A stretch of DNA of 64,000 nucleotides from Alisma plantago-aquatica (taxonomy: Eukaryota > Streptophyta > Magnoliopsida > Alismatales > Alismataceae): NCBI GenBank assembly GCA_963693085.1, contig OY856409.1, forward strand, positions 1,621,101,211 through 1,621,165,210. Direction: 5' to 3'. Position 1 is the stretch's first letter. The number at the start of each line of letters is the position of its first letter. The position numbers and the translations under genes were made by a program. Under the pieces are notes generated by a model. That model worked only from the letters and a program-made list of their open reading frames with translations. It searched no databases and had not been told where the DNA came from. Positions 23,587-34,030 of the stretch are shown one piece after another.

Positions 23587-23603
23587 CCCCGACAACGTCG
23601 CCA
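23587..23603 (-). other. Primer-binding site, tRNA-Asp type
   Basis: On the minus strand this reads TGGCGACGTTGTCGGGG. It differs at two positions from the TGGCGCCGTTGCCGGGG that pairs with the 3' end of plant tRNA-Asp (from memory of the family). It starts 13 bases inside the 5' LTR end. Both differences are single-base changes that weaken pairing only slightly. Confidence 0.85.
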
Positions 23604-23616
23604 AAAACTTATCGGT

Positions 23617-25303
23617 TGTTTATACAAACGAGTTTCAATCCAAGTAAAGGATAGTTTACTCGGACTTAACCAAACTCCGCAAGTATACAGAGGTAGTATA
23701 GTCAAGGTCGAACACAAGGATCTTAGCTAACTTAATTGAGCGCAACGGTACTAAAGTAAAACAATCTAGACCGATTTTAAAGAGTAGAGAAGATTTTTTG
23801 TAAAAGCATAAAAATTAGATTTAACTACAGGAATTTCAGATTCTAATTAGCAAGCAAGGATCACAAGGAAAGTTCGATTTTAGAAAGTTAAGGAATCTTG
23901 GACATTAGGATTTCACTCACATACCATAGAAAATAAGAGAACAAAATAATTTAAACATACATAAGATCATGTTTCAAGGAAAAGTTGTGTTACATTTCAC
24001 CTCCCGGTGTAAATGCAACGACCATAACTCAAAACAACACTCTCGTGCATGAATTTCATTTATGATCACAAACAGTTCCTCAACTCATTCATCTCTACTC
24101 TCGTAGAAGAAGAAGAGTTGCCAAGAAGAGCGCGTCCATACATTCTTACTTGTCTTCTCAAACTAAGCAAGAAGGCAGAAAATATGCATATAAGGTGGCC
24201 AACAATACATGCAAGAAAAAGAGTAAACCGACACTTTCATGGTAATGAAACCAGAAGCAAATGCATTTAGTACGAAATTACTTGTTCCATACATGCTATG
24301 ACATGGGAGTTACTCTCCCATGTCCAAGAAAAAGGAGTCTACTCGTCCATAACAATGTACAGCAGATTTGCTACAAAATTTTCAGTTCTAGACATGGTTT
24401 AGGAAGGAAAAATCAAAGAGAACTGAAGATGTAACCACAAGAAGTAAGAATTCCGGCTTTAGGACGAAATTCCCCTCCTTTAGCTGCTCTAAGTCGAACT
24501 AGCTCCTCTCCCAAGAAGTTGCTCGGAGTTGGTGAAGCTTGGCTGCACCTTGAAGAAGACAATCAGGAAGTGGAGAAGAAGAAATGGTCTCTTTATGCAA
24601 GAAACCACCTTAGATTCCTCCAAATTTGCCTTCCTCTGCTCTCCTCTGGCTCTGGGACAAGAGAAACTCTTCAAAATGACCGAAGTAACTGTCCCTTAGC
24701 TTCCCTCTTTGTTTTAAAATCGTATTCTAAAATTTCAAATTTTTGAAACTGCCAGGTGCACGCCGTGCATTTTGGGTGCACGTCGTGCACCTGCAGTGCA
24801 GTTTGCATCAGGCTGATCCACGCACGGCGTGCGCCGAGGAGTTGCATGCCGTGCGACTTTCTAGAATTTTTTCTTCAGCAGTTTGCGTTCTAGGTGCACG
24901 CCGTGCATCGATGTGCACGCTGTGCGTTCGTCCTTCTGTATATTTCTAGAATCTCGCATGTCGTGCATTTTCTCCATGCACGCCGTGTATTCTCTTGGCT
25001 GAACAAATATATTTTTCTCTGGAAAGTTGCACGCCGTGCACTTTGCTGTTTCAGCGAACCAGTCTTTTTCTGGAATGGTGCACGCCGTGTATTCTGTATT
25101 GCACATCGTGCATTCTTCTGTTTTAGTAGAAATAACATCCGAATTTAGTTTTTTTTTTGTGGCAATTCTACAAATACAAGTTATGGGATAAGTAGAATGA
25201 CAAAAAGATGGCAAAACTAATATGAAAGAGACTGAATTATATAAGAAAGAACTAAATTTGTGTGTGATAACATGTGAAAAGATGATCTATAATTCACACA
25301 ACA
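23617..25303 (-). repeat. 5' LTR of the Athila-like element, full length
   Basis: The LTR is bounded by TGTTTATAC at 23617 and CACACAACA at 25303, giving 1687 bases with TG...CA ends. It repeats the truncated 3' LTR over 24092-25303. About 11 GCACGNCGTGC palindromes lie between 24756 and 25112. Substitutions between the copies include several CpG losses inside the palindromes (for example GCACATCGTGC). Confidence 0.88.
24756..25112. repeat. Palindrome array GCACGNCGTGC in the right LTR
   Basis: About 11 copies of the 11-base palindrome occur, in the same order and surroundings as in the left LTR. One unit present at 13678-13699 on the left is missing here. Several copies differ from the left LTR by C-to-T or G-to-A at CpG positions. 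Confidence 0.9.
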
Positions 25304-28160
25304 GTCACCTCCATAATTTCCAATAAAAACTCCATGGCTACCACTATTCTTCTAACACTAGACCTATAATGTCACAATCTCTATAACCATACACTTGTTC
25401 AAGAAATTGAGGCATGCATCACGTAGGAGGTCAATGCAAAATGTGAAATGATGTCTCTAAATAAGAAATCCAAGAATAATGAATAACACCATAAGTTTTC
25501 ATACCACATTCACAAAACAAGATTTTAAACAAAAGTATGACACAACATGAAAGTTCTAAAGCATTGGAAAAAATCCTAAAATGCAAATAAAAGGAACAAT
25601 TATCACTAGGATGATACTGCAATAATGGAGGATCCAGGTGCAACTCTGGAATTTCTGCTCTTTCTCCTTGCTACTTATAATGTTGTCCACTCCTTAAGTG
25701 CTTACCCACATAGCCATGCATTTGTGAAACTTGACTTGGGTTATTGGATTTAGATTATGCTAAACGATCATAGGAAAATATTTAAACTTATAAATAAAAT
25801 GAACTAACTGAATATTATTGTAATGACTCAAACTTAGGGTAACCATAGACCCTACATTAACTATATTTCTTAGCCCTCTTCTCATATATCGTAATACAAA
25901 ACCCAAACATGATGCTTGAACCAAATTAAAAACACTTAAATCTAATCTTTTGTGTTTAAGATGATGTGAATGCATTAAGTAAATGGAAACCTTGGTTTTG
26001 TGTAATAATCCAATGAATGCATGTGACACATATATTAAGCCCTAGTTTGTTGTCATATTATATGGTTTAAGTATATTACTATTCAAAGTGAGATTATTAT
26101 CAACCTAAATTTGATTTCTTTCTTAATAGACACTTAATCCAAGGAAACCCTACTGTGTTCCTTATCCAGATGAAACAGAACAACTCATATGGCATGCTTT
26201 CTAGCCCTATTCATTGGTATATATATATATATATATTATATGTCAAATTAGTGCTCTTATATGTCATATATGTATCACGAATCAAAAGGGGCTAAGTATG
26301 CTTGCATGTTAGAGTTTAGATGCTTGAAGATCGCTTTTGGATGTGGATCATGTGAATTCTTCTCTGTTCGCTTTAACTCGGCCCAACTAGAGACTTGCAA
26401 TGTGAAGAATGTAGTGTTCTGAACTCAACTAGAGTTCACCTTGAACTCAAGTGAGCTGGCTGAATTAGGGCCGAGTTCAGAGAGGTTTAAACTCATCTAA
26501 GTTGGTGTGAACTCAGGCATAGTTCACCAACTTGGGAAGCATGCACATGGGAATGAACTTGAGTCAGGTTTAGGCCAATCCGGTTGAGTTGCATGAGCCA
26601 AATGTATTTTGGATCTTCTTCTCCTATTTTGATGTTTTGAATGATAACTGTATTTTGAATCTTCTTCTCCTATTTTGATGTTTTGAATGATAGTAGAGGT
26701 TATGTTCAATGAACTCATGTTGAGTTAGTGAAAATTTGTCTAAGTTGGAAAGACCAGATTACTGACTGCATTGATCGACATCTTTTTGTTCCATTTTTTT
26801 GGGTGATCTATCGGTCTATGAGTTCGTGCGAGTTGGTACAAATATGGCCAAGTGGGTGTTCTGACTAGAAGGTTAGATGTATGGGCCTCCTTTCTCATTT
26901 CTTTCATTTCACACCACATAACTTCATTTTCTCGCCGTTGTAAGTTTGCTTTGGTAATTTTGGGTGATCATAGATGTTTGAAGCCGAAGCTCAAGTTTTT
27001 TTTTCTTCAAAGATTCTTGCATAAAAACGTTTAATTCTTTGACTACATCAAGAATCTACACTTAGTTTCTTGTTTTGTTTTGAAATTTTCATCTTGTTTC
27101 TCCTCTCCGTCGCTTCCTCTACTTTTTCCTTTATGCAAGAACTTTGTTATAAGCCTTGTTCTTCCTTCTTCCTTCCTCCAATCTCACTTTTCCATGACTT
27201 AAAAAGCTTATTGGAGGTTGTTTTGAGGCTGCTATAATGCAAGCTAGGCTTTGTGCGGGTTTCTTTTTCTTCTTGCAAAAAACTAAGGGCTTCCTACCAT
27301 TTCGTATGCGTTTGAGGTGAGTAGACAAAACATGGTCAGTTATATTCCATACCAATCAGAACATCTGGTTTGAAACAGACATAATAATTTGTTATTGCTG
27401 GCTTTACGTTTATTTAAGAGGAGTTGCTTCTTACAGCAAATAAGTATCTTCAAACGAAAAAAAAATTGATCACCGAGAAATGAATGTACTTGTTTACGCG
27501 ATGCCTGCTCCATCTCTTTAAGATGTGGTCGTCCATCACGAGTGAAAATATAACAACTATGATACGGAAAAATAAAGTCGGTAGTACTTTGACGAATATT
27601 CCTTGCGGTGTAAGTGCGGAGGAGGTGGCTTAGGCCTGTTTAGTAAAGTGTAGTCCAATGACAAAGTATATGTTTGATGTACATTTTTACATTGCGAATT
27701 CACTAAACTACATCCTACTACACTCTACTAAACTAGCCCTTGGTCGCACACATTTTTTTGGTCAAGAAAAAAAATGGGCACATTGACAAATAAACAATAA
27801 ATTATCGTGAGGCCATGGGTGCATATGATTGATAGAACGGTGGAAATCATAAGGCTGAATTTCATTTTATGCCAGCCCTATAGTGGGGAGAATGTTTTTT
27901 TTTTTTTGGTGAATCACGCGCCAAGTGGGGAGAATGTTTATTACAATAAAAGTGGATATCAGTCTAAGTCGGTTATGTAATAGCACCACTAAATTTACTC
28001 TTATACGGAATGATTATATATCGGGTCATATAATGGACAAGTAACCGAAGCGTTATACTTTAGCAATCACTTTATATAGGTTAATAAAAGAATGCTAGCA
28101 GGGATAAATTGACGCACGCTGATCGAAAAATACATTGAACTTCAAGTTATTTTTACTCAA
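25304..28160. other. Gene-free stretch with small repeats
   Basis: No recognisable protein. It holds a TA microsatellite at about 26219-26237 and a run of GAACTCAACT-like motifs at 26390-26560. A 46-base tandem duplication (26603-26648 and 26649-26692) is built on TTGGATCTTCTTCTCC. A MITE candidate lies at 27632-27738. A short repeat of AGTGGGGAGAATGTTT flanks a T-run near 27900. Short frames here lack family motifs. Confidence 0.6.
27632..27738. mobile_element. Small MITE candidate
   Basis: The ends GGCCTGTTTAGTAAAGTGTAG (27633-27653) and, on the other strand, GGCTAGTTTAGTAGAGTGTAG (27718-27738) form imperfect terminal inverted repeats around about 65 bases of AT-rich DNA. GGCCTGTTTAG-type ends are common in plant hAT-like MITEs. 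I could not confirm a target duplication. Confidence 0.55.
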
Positions 28161-28242
28161 GTGGTCGTGCCGGAGTGGTTATCGGGCATGACTAGAAATC
28201 ATGTGGGCTTTGTCCGTGCAGGTTTGAATCCTGCCGACCACG
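28161..28242 (+). tRNA. tRNA-Ser(AGA), copy 1
   Basis: An 82-base class II tRNA folds with acceptor stem GTGGTCG/CGACCAC, anticodon stem CATGA/TCATG around loop CTAGAAA (anticodon AGA), and a long variable arm. The T arm reads GGTTTGAATCC, one base off the box B consensus GGTTCGANNCC, and the variable arm is TGTCCGTG where copies 2 and 3 have TGCCCGCG. Both are C-to-T changes, so this copy may be weakened. A CAA lies just upstream and a TTTCTTTTT Pol III terminator just downstream. Confidence 0.8.
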
Positions 28243-28280
28243 CTTTCTTTTTCAAAGTAATTCAACTTGCTTTCACTCAA

Positions 28281-28362
28281 GTGGTCGTGCCGGAGTGGTT
28301 ATCGGGCATGACTAGAAATCATGTGGGCTTTGCCCGCGCAGGTTCGAATCCTGCCGACCACG
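28281..28362 (+). tRNA. tRNA-Ser(AGA), copy 2
   Basis: This is the best-preserved copy. Box A lies in GTGCCGGAGTGGTTA and box B is GGTTCGAATCC, both matching Pol III promoters. The anticodon loop is CTAGAAA with anticodon AGA, the variable arm pairs, and the acceptor stem is fully paired (GTGGTCG/CGACCAC). It starts exactly 120 bases after copy 1 and shares its flanks, so the cluster arose by tandem duplication. A T-rich terminator follows. It decodes UCU and, after A-to-I editing, UCC. Confidence 0.93.
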
Positions 28363-28431
28363 CTTTCTTTTTCAAGGTAAATCTGAAACCATGAACATAC
28401 ATACAATGAACTTCAAGTTGCTTTCACTCAA

Positions 28432-28513
28432 GTGGTCGTGCCGCAGTGGTTATCGGGCATGACTAGAAATCATGTGGGCTTTGCCCGCGCAGGTTCGAAT
28501 CCTGCCGACCACG
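28432..28513 (+). tRNA. tRNA-Ser(AGA), copy 3
   Basis: Identical in arrangement to copy 2, but with GCCGCAGTGG in the D-arm/box A instead of GCCGGAGTGG. Anticodon AGA, variable arm, box B (GGTTCGAATCC) and the paired acceptor stem are kept. It is followed by TTTTCTTTTT, a good Pol III terminator. The upstream CTTCAAGTTGCTTTCACTCAA flank repeats that of the other copies. Confidence 0.88.
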
Positions 28514-28570
28514 TTTTCTTTTTCAGGGCAAATCTGATACCTTAATTCTAATAGCACTTGTCCGCTGATT

Positions 28571-28642
28571 GCTCGCCGCGTCGCAGTGGCTATTGGGCAT
28601 GTCTAGACTTTCTTTCAATGTGTTCGAATCCTGCCGACCACA
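28571..28642 (+). pseudogene. tRNA-Ser relic, copy 4
   Basis: The 5' part (GCAGTGGCTATTGGGCATG, then TCTAGA) and the 3' part (TGTTCGAATCCTGCCGACCA) of the tRNA are recognisable. The anticodon arm and variable arm are replaced by an unrelated or deleted stretch, so it cannot fold as tRNA-Ser. It extends the tandem array and shows that duplication and loss are both at work here. Confidence 0.8.
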
Positions 28643-28668
28643 TTGTGGTCGCTCATGTTTGAATCTTC

Positions 28669-28916
28669 ATTAGCTAAACAGTCGAGTTTTTCTTTATTGA
28701 AGGTAACTACTAGGCACATGCGATGTCCTGGTTGTCCTCAGTGACCGAGGATGGAGCTTGTTTTCCTTTATGAGTACCTAAAAGTAAAAGATAGACAAAA
28801 GCGAGAACAAAATACATACACTAATGTATTAACCAGTCTATGGTTCCCGAGTCAGAAGACTTAGGTTTCTCTCAACATTAGCTAAACAGTCGAGTTTTTC
28901 TTTATTGAAGGTAAAC
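28669..28916. repeat. Flank duplication left of the CACTA element
   Basis: A block starting ATTAGCTAAACAGTCGAG occurs at 28669 and again at 28878. The stretch between them (CACATGCGATGTCCTGG to GGTTTCTCTCAAC) recurs right of the CACTA element at about 39316-39550. The right copy has about 65 extra bases after TTGTTTTCCT that are missing on the left. So the CACTA element and some extra bases split the second member of a tandem duplication. Confidence 0.85.
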
Positions 28917-29239
28917 ATTCAAGGAAAATTTTAAAATTCATGAGGTTGTAGTATGGGGAAACACTACAAAAAATTTGGCCTTTGTTGAAGAACATTTGTG
29001 AGGAACCAAAAATCATGAATAATGATGTCTATTTGTGATGGCTCATCCTTCAAATATGAGACCAAATCCCTCAACCGTGTTTTAACATCCTTAGACCTTT
29101 TATGTGAACACTAATCCGTCAAAAATACATTACTCACTACTCACTCCGTGAAAAATGCCGTGTCAAATGTTTCCCTCCATTTGATGAAATCAGCGGTTGA
29201 ACCATTGCATTCTCTACCATTCGTATTCCACGTACTTTC

Positions 29240-29700
29240 CAAAATACACCACTTTTGGCGAGATTTGCAATCACCAGAGCGAGGGTTTTGCCCCGATCGC
29301 CCCCGACTCCTCCCGACTCCCCCGACGCCCCGACCATCACACCTCCTTCCGCATCCCCTTCTTGGTCATCTCCTCCCATATCCATCACACCTTCTTCCGC
29401 TCCCCCTTCAGAGCCATCTCCTCCCCCGACCATCACTGCACCTCCTTCCATCGTCTCTTTCTCCATTGTCCTCCTCCCTCGACGACGCTCTTGTTTGCTT
29501 GTTGCTTGTGCTAGCACTCGCGGTCAAAGGCATGGTACGCGTTGGTGGTTTGAGGCTCCTACGACGCTCGTGATTCAAGGAGGCGATCTCTGGAGGAGGA
29601 CGACGGCGGCACATCTCCACAGAGAAGGTACCTTTACCACCAGATGGGCTTCGTCCCGGCCTCTACCTTCCGCTTTTTTCTAACCCGACCGTGTTTGTCC
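29240..29700 (+). other. GC-rich Ser/Pro-coding block in the CACTA element
   Basis: This is the most GC-rich part of the element. One plus-strand frame (from 29255) is open for 142 residues and strongly Ser/Pro-rich (SPPISITPSSAPPSEPSPP). The DNA shows a repeat of about 48 bases, starting at CCATCAC near 29334, 29382 and 29430, which explains the open frames on both strands. It could be a captured 5' exon or the element's own leader; the two other CACTA elements also have a GC-rich block near one end. No family recognised. Confidence 0.4.
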
Positions 29701-30839
29701 TTTTTCAACATTCCTCCTCCTTCCTGCCTGTAATTTCTTCTTCGTCTTCGTCCCGCAATCGAAACTCGCACTGAAGTTGTTCGATGAAATACCTGCGTCG
29801 CGTCTGCCAGCGGGAGCCATGAAACTCCTCGTCAACCCCTTTCTTTGTTGTGGGCACCGTCTTGGGCACCGCTGTTGAGTTGTTGAGCACGAAGAAACCC
29901 TTGAAGTACTGGACGACCTTGGCTACAGCATCGGGTTTCTTCATGGCTTGGGGCGGGGAGTGAAAGGGGGCAAGATGGCAAGGGATCTGTCGGTACTGGG
30001 TTTCAGAGCACACAATGATTTGCATGTCGGTGTTGGGATTTTGGAGCATACATTGCAGACATGGAGTAATACATCTTCTGTCATGGATGTCTTAATGAAG
30101 CCCTGCACTACAGGCTACAGTAACCAAGCAGCGGTATAGGGAGTGGACTACGGTGACGGCAGCTAGACTCGTCGATGTTACTTGTATTGTACGACGAGTT
30201 TCCTGACTTGTATACGGCTGCCAGCATGGGGTTTGCATCGTCCCGGAACGAGAACAAAATCTGGCCAACTAATCAAATTATAATGTGGACTTGTGGACGA
30301 TTTTGTGTCTGTTGTTTATTCGAAATGACTTGGTTGTTTTTGAGACAAATGTATTATGTGATATCTATGTTGACAAACAATTTGTATGTTTCTGATACTT
30401 TGTTAACACTGCATGGTACTGGTAGTTATCCGGTAATTTGTTGAATGAGTCCTTAGTTGTGTTTTGTTGAATGAAAGAGTGAAACATCAATCTTCAGAAT
30501 ACTATGCCTAGGCCTCCTACTTCCTTGCTTTCGAGTATCCCAATAGCATGGACCATGGAACATTAAACAACATGTTAGTTTTATTGTGATGTAGACTTTG
30601 AGTCACACATGACCATGACCTGCCAATTGTCTTGATAATCTTTATCCAAAAAAAGTTACATATTGTCACGTAATCTATGACTCTATGTCTGATATATTCT
30701 GCTTGCTATTATTTTTAAGTTAAATTATTGATTACTAAATAGCATTTGTATTGCTATGAAAAAGTTGCCACATAAATTGTTGATGTTTTTATTTCCTAAT
30801 GCCTACTTACTTCTCAAAGAATGCCTTGTTCTTGATCAG
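29701..30839. other. CACTA interior, no gene identified
   Basis: The left half (to about 30260) is fairly GC-rich and coding-like in composition, with a KLFDEIPASRLPAG stretch on the plus strand, but stops intervene and no family is certain. It may be more captured exon sequence. The right half is AT-rich and intron-like, leading to the splice acceptor at 30839. Confidence 0.35.
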
Positions 30840-31364
30840 GTATAGGATAAATGTAGAGAAGGCAGAGTGGATAATATATGTTACTGATGTTGGCCAATCA
30901 CAACACTTTGACATGGTATTCATTGTAAGTATCTTAAAACTGGATCCTTGACATGTTGTATCAATTATACGCCAATTGATATCTTCATTTCATTTTTCTT
31001 AACTCAAATACAAGCTGCAAAAATGGTTGGTTGGCTTCCTGATCCTAATGAAGCTTCAAATCCTAAAGTAAACCATATTGCATTTGGTCTTGTTCTTGGT
31101 TCAGATGGGAAGCGCTGTCGGACAAGATCTTCTGAAGTGGTTAGATTGGTTGATTTACTTGATGAAGCTGTTACACGCTGTAGAAAGGAACTCCAACAAA
31201 GACTTGAGAGTAATGGTAGGTGTTGACTCAATATTATATCTGATCACATATTTACACTCCCATTAATCCTACACCTTTTTCATTTGAACGTCAGGTAAAC
31301 TTCCTGAATGGGCGAAGGAAGAAATTACAAAAACTACTGAGGCAGTTGGTTATGGTGCTGTGAA
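30840..31364 (+). pseudogene. Captured arginyl-tRNA synthetase exons (three)
   Basis: Three exons with introns are visible. Exon 30840-30924 encodes INVEKAEWIIYVTDVGQSQH and ends at GTAAGT. Exon 31015-31215 encodes AAKMVGWLPDPNEA, then HIAFGLVLGSDGKRCRTRSS and EVVRLVDLLDEA. Exon 31295-31364 encodes KLPEWAKEEITKTTEAVGYG and ends at GTAAGT. This is the catalytic-core region of class I arginyl-tRNA synthetase around its GLVLGxDGKRxRTR signature, which charges tRNA-Arg. The exons are open and splice sites look usable, but everything before and after is missing, so no enzyme can be made. The kept introns show that the capture was of genomic DNA, not of an mRNA copy. Confidence 0.88.
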
Positions 31365-34030
31365 GTAAGTTATCTTCTAGATATTTACGACCTCTGCAAG
31401 TCTGTGATTAAATACTACATTATTGATTGACTTATTAGCATATACTTGCATACATGTAAATGTGTACTCTTGGTTTGGGCATAGACCTGTAAGACAATGT
31501 TTGCTAATCTGTTGTATGGCATCTTATTCAGAACTGTTTACTACAAGCAAGTTAATAATTGTTCTTTGCTTTGAGGCAATTCCTACTTTTTTTGTTTAGA
31601 AAGTGCTTCAAGGAGAGTTGATTTGTTTTTGTTAGAAAGTCTCTTTTTTAACTACTAAGTCACCACCACTCTGGCAGTCAATACATGAAACCCAACTCTC
31701 TTATGATCCAGGAGGCAATCTTCATAGGTTATTATGTGACTTTGCTAGAGGAAGGCTCAATGGAGCTTGCCCATACCCCATAGGAGGCAATATTGGTATC
31801 CTAAGTCTCTTTGTAGCGCTGTAGCCATTTTTCCCATTCTGATGCAAAACGAGTGCCATGATAATCTCATGTGTGCAATTTGAACAATCTGTGGATTTTA
31901 TTGTGGCTCTTCAAAAATGCTAATGGGATGATAAGGAAGTGTTCAAATCTCATTTCCCACTCGTCAAACAACAAGACACTCGATTGTTACCCTGAATCAG
32001 TTTGGAGTACTATTACAAAGTTAAAAGAGGAAGATGTAAACCTGATTCAACTTGGAGAAAGAGAAAAAGGTAGACCTTAATCAACATCAAAAAGAGAAAG
32101 AGGTAGATCTAATAACTTGGGGAATGCTTTCTAAGGAGAGATCTAGATTCATCATACCTCAAACTCAAAAATCAATAACTCAAATAAATGGAAAAAGATC
32201 CATGTGATTGACCCCGACATTGTTGGGACTTGGGAGTGAGGCTTAAGTTTCATTGATCGATTATGAAAGTGCGTATCTCTCTCTGTTTATATTGAGTTCA
32301 ACCTAAACTGACTTGGTGAAAGAGGTAAACTAACTTGGAGAAAGAGGATGAGGTAGACCTAAATTAATTAGGAAGATCTGATAAGGATAGATTTTGACTC
32401 ATTACATCTCAAACCTAAAATAGAGATGACTGGAAAGGAAGGATCCATGTAGCTTACTTCACATGGTCTGGATTGGGGCTTAGATGTTGTTGCCGCTATC
32501 GCATGTGGTAATGATGGCGATGAAGTACGTATGTGTCTCCCATCAAACTATGTAACTGCTCAATGTGTGTCGAGCCCAACCTGACTGTTTTGGCAATGTA
32601 TAATCACATGAGTATTTCTTTACCTTTAGACCACATACTAATTCTATAATTCATAATGTTAACAAAGTGTGCCATCTCGAGTTTCTCTTTATTTGCATGG
32701 CCTATTGACTTCGCACAATCAGCACCAGGCTTTATATGGGATCATACTTGAACCAATTACTTCATAGAGAACTAATATCATTTTCATTTTGTTTAAATTT
32801 CTAAACACATGAATCTAGGATTCAATCTAAGGTTTTAGACCTGACTCGGAGTTGACCTTAATAAGCTCATGGGTCTAAGTCATGGATGTCAGAACTAAAT
32901 CGAGAACGATGGCGGGGCAATCCAGACAACAAACTCATCAAACCAGTTTAACCACAAACTCCTCACACAGAACCATCCGGTAGGCTCAATGTCTGGCGGA
33001 CATGAACTTGTAGTTATTTAAGCACCAACTGGGTGCTTCAGTGAGTACTTTTTAAAAAGTGGATTCTTAATTTCTATGTATTTTTTATAATGTTACTCAT
33101 GCCCAACACTATATTTATTCTTGAACTTTTTTTGCATCTTTAAAAGTACAAATGCAATAGGTCAATATGTATATTTCATAGGATTTGGTTTCTAATTTGT
33201 ATACAGTAATGATTACATTATTATACCATAACATGTATTGTAGTACACTGGGAAGATGCTCTTACTGACCTCAAACTATGGGTATTTGTTAGTACATGTA
33301 TGCTTGACTAATATGGCATACATTTGCATTAGAGGATTCAATTTTGAAAAATATAACGATGATAGGTCTAGCAGGGTACACATCCATCTAATTTCTTGAT
33401 ACAAATTCGTATTGGCATTGTATGTCTGTGATCCTATAGTCACTTTTATAAGTAATCGTTATATAATGGAATTATGATATGCACCTTAGTTATTTGTGTA
33501 TTATTTTTATCCAAACTGGATACAGTTAGGTGACTTGTCCAAGTATATTATTAAGAAAGTTCCATTTTCATTATTACCTTTCTTCATTATCCACATCAAC
33601 AGTGATAACATTCAACTTGCAAAAACTACTGCATCATCTCTTCCTAAGCAAGACCATTATCTCAATCCACAATCCATCATCACCTACTACCACTACTACA
33701 TTTTTTTGTTATAACCATGTTCCTTGTCCTGTTCTTAGCAAATGGGAGAACAACAAACACTAAGTCATTTCTTTCTGATCTAGTTTAGAGATGGCTACTC
33801 ATTTTTGTTGAGGATGAACTTGATTTGGTTGTAGGGTTCTAAACTACAATGACCACACTTATAAAGTTCACTTGGTTTGCTCTTCTTTGTTGGTCCAATT
33901 GATTTCAAATCTTAAACATAAGGTGGGTAATGTTCCGCCTACACATAAAAACCAAAAATGAGAAATCTCGTTTCCCATTTGTTATTCTAGTATAGGCTTC
34001 CTTATTAATGCATGTTCATAACTACAATGT
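31365..34030. other. CACTA interior, no gene identified
   Basis: AT-rich DNA without recognisable proteins. At 32190-32262 and 32430-32500 two diverged copies of a block around AGATCCATGTGATTGACCCC and a GGGACTTGGG or similar end occur. This resembles a dispersed plant repeat often seen as the 3' end of short elements. The copies are about 240 bases apart. Confidence 0.4.

Larger units (their letters stand above)
12668..25303 (-). mobile_element. Athila-like Ty3/gypsy LTR retrotransposon
   Basis: On the minus strand the order is: 5' LTR (23617-25303), primer-binding site, gag with zinc knuckle, protease, reverse transcriptase, RNase H, integrase, a tandem palindrome array, an extra ORF, polypurine tract, 3' LTR (12668-13898). 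An additional ORF between integrase and the 3' LTR, together with the tRNA-Asp-type primer site, marks the Athila group. Every large ORF is broken by stops or frameshifts, so the copy is dead. The two LTRs are very similar by eye over their shared 1.2 kb, suggesting a fairly recent insertion compared with its neighbours. The outer 475 bases of the 3' LTR are missing, so no target duplication can be checked. Confidence 0.92.

Noticed and set aside
28161..28394. Open frame with a repeated PEWLSGMTRN peptide
   Set aside because: It is the translation of two tandem tRNA-Ser genes.
29740..29850. Pentatricopeptide-repeat fragment suggested by KLFDEIPASRLPAG
   Set aside because: Only one short match with no repeat structure around it; too weak to call.
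29705..30049. 114-residue minus-strand frame in the CACTA element
   Set aside because: Open only because of GC-rich composition; the plus strand looks at least as coding-like, and neither matches a family with certainty.
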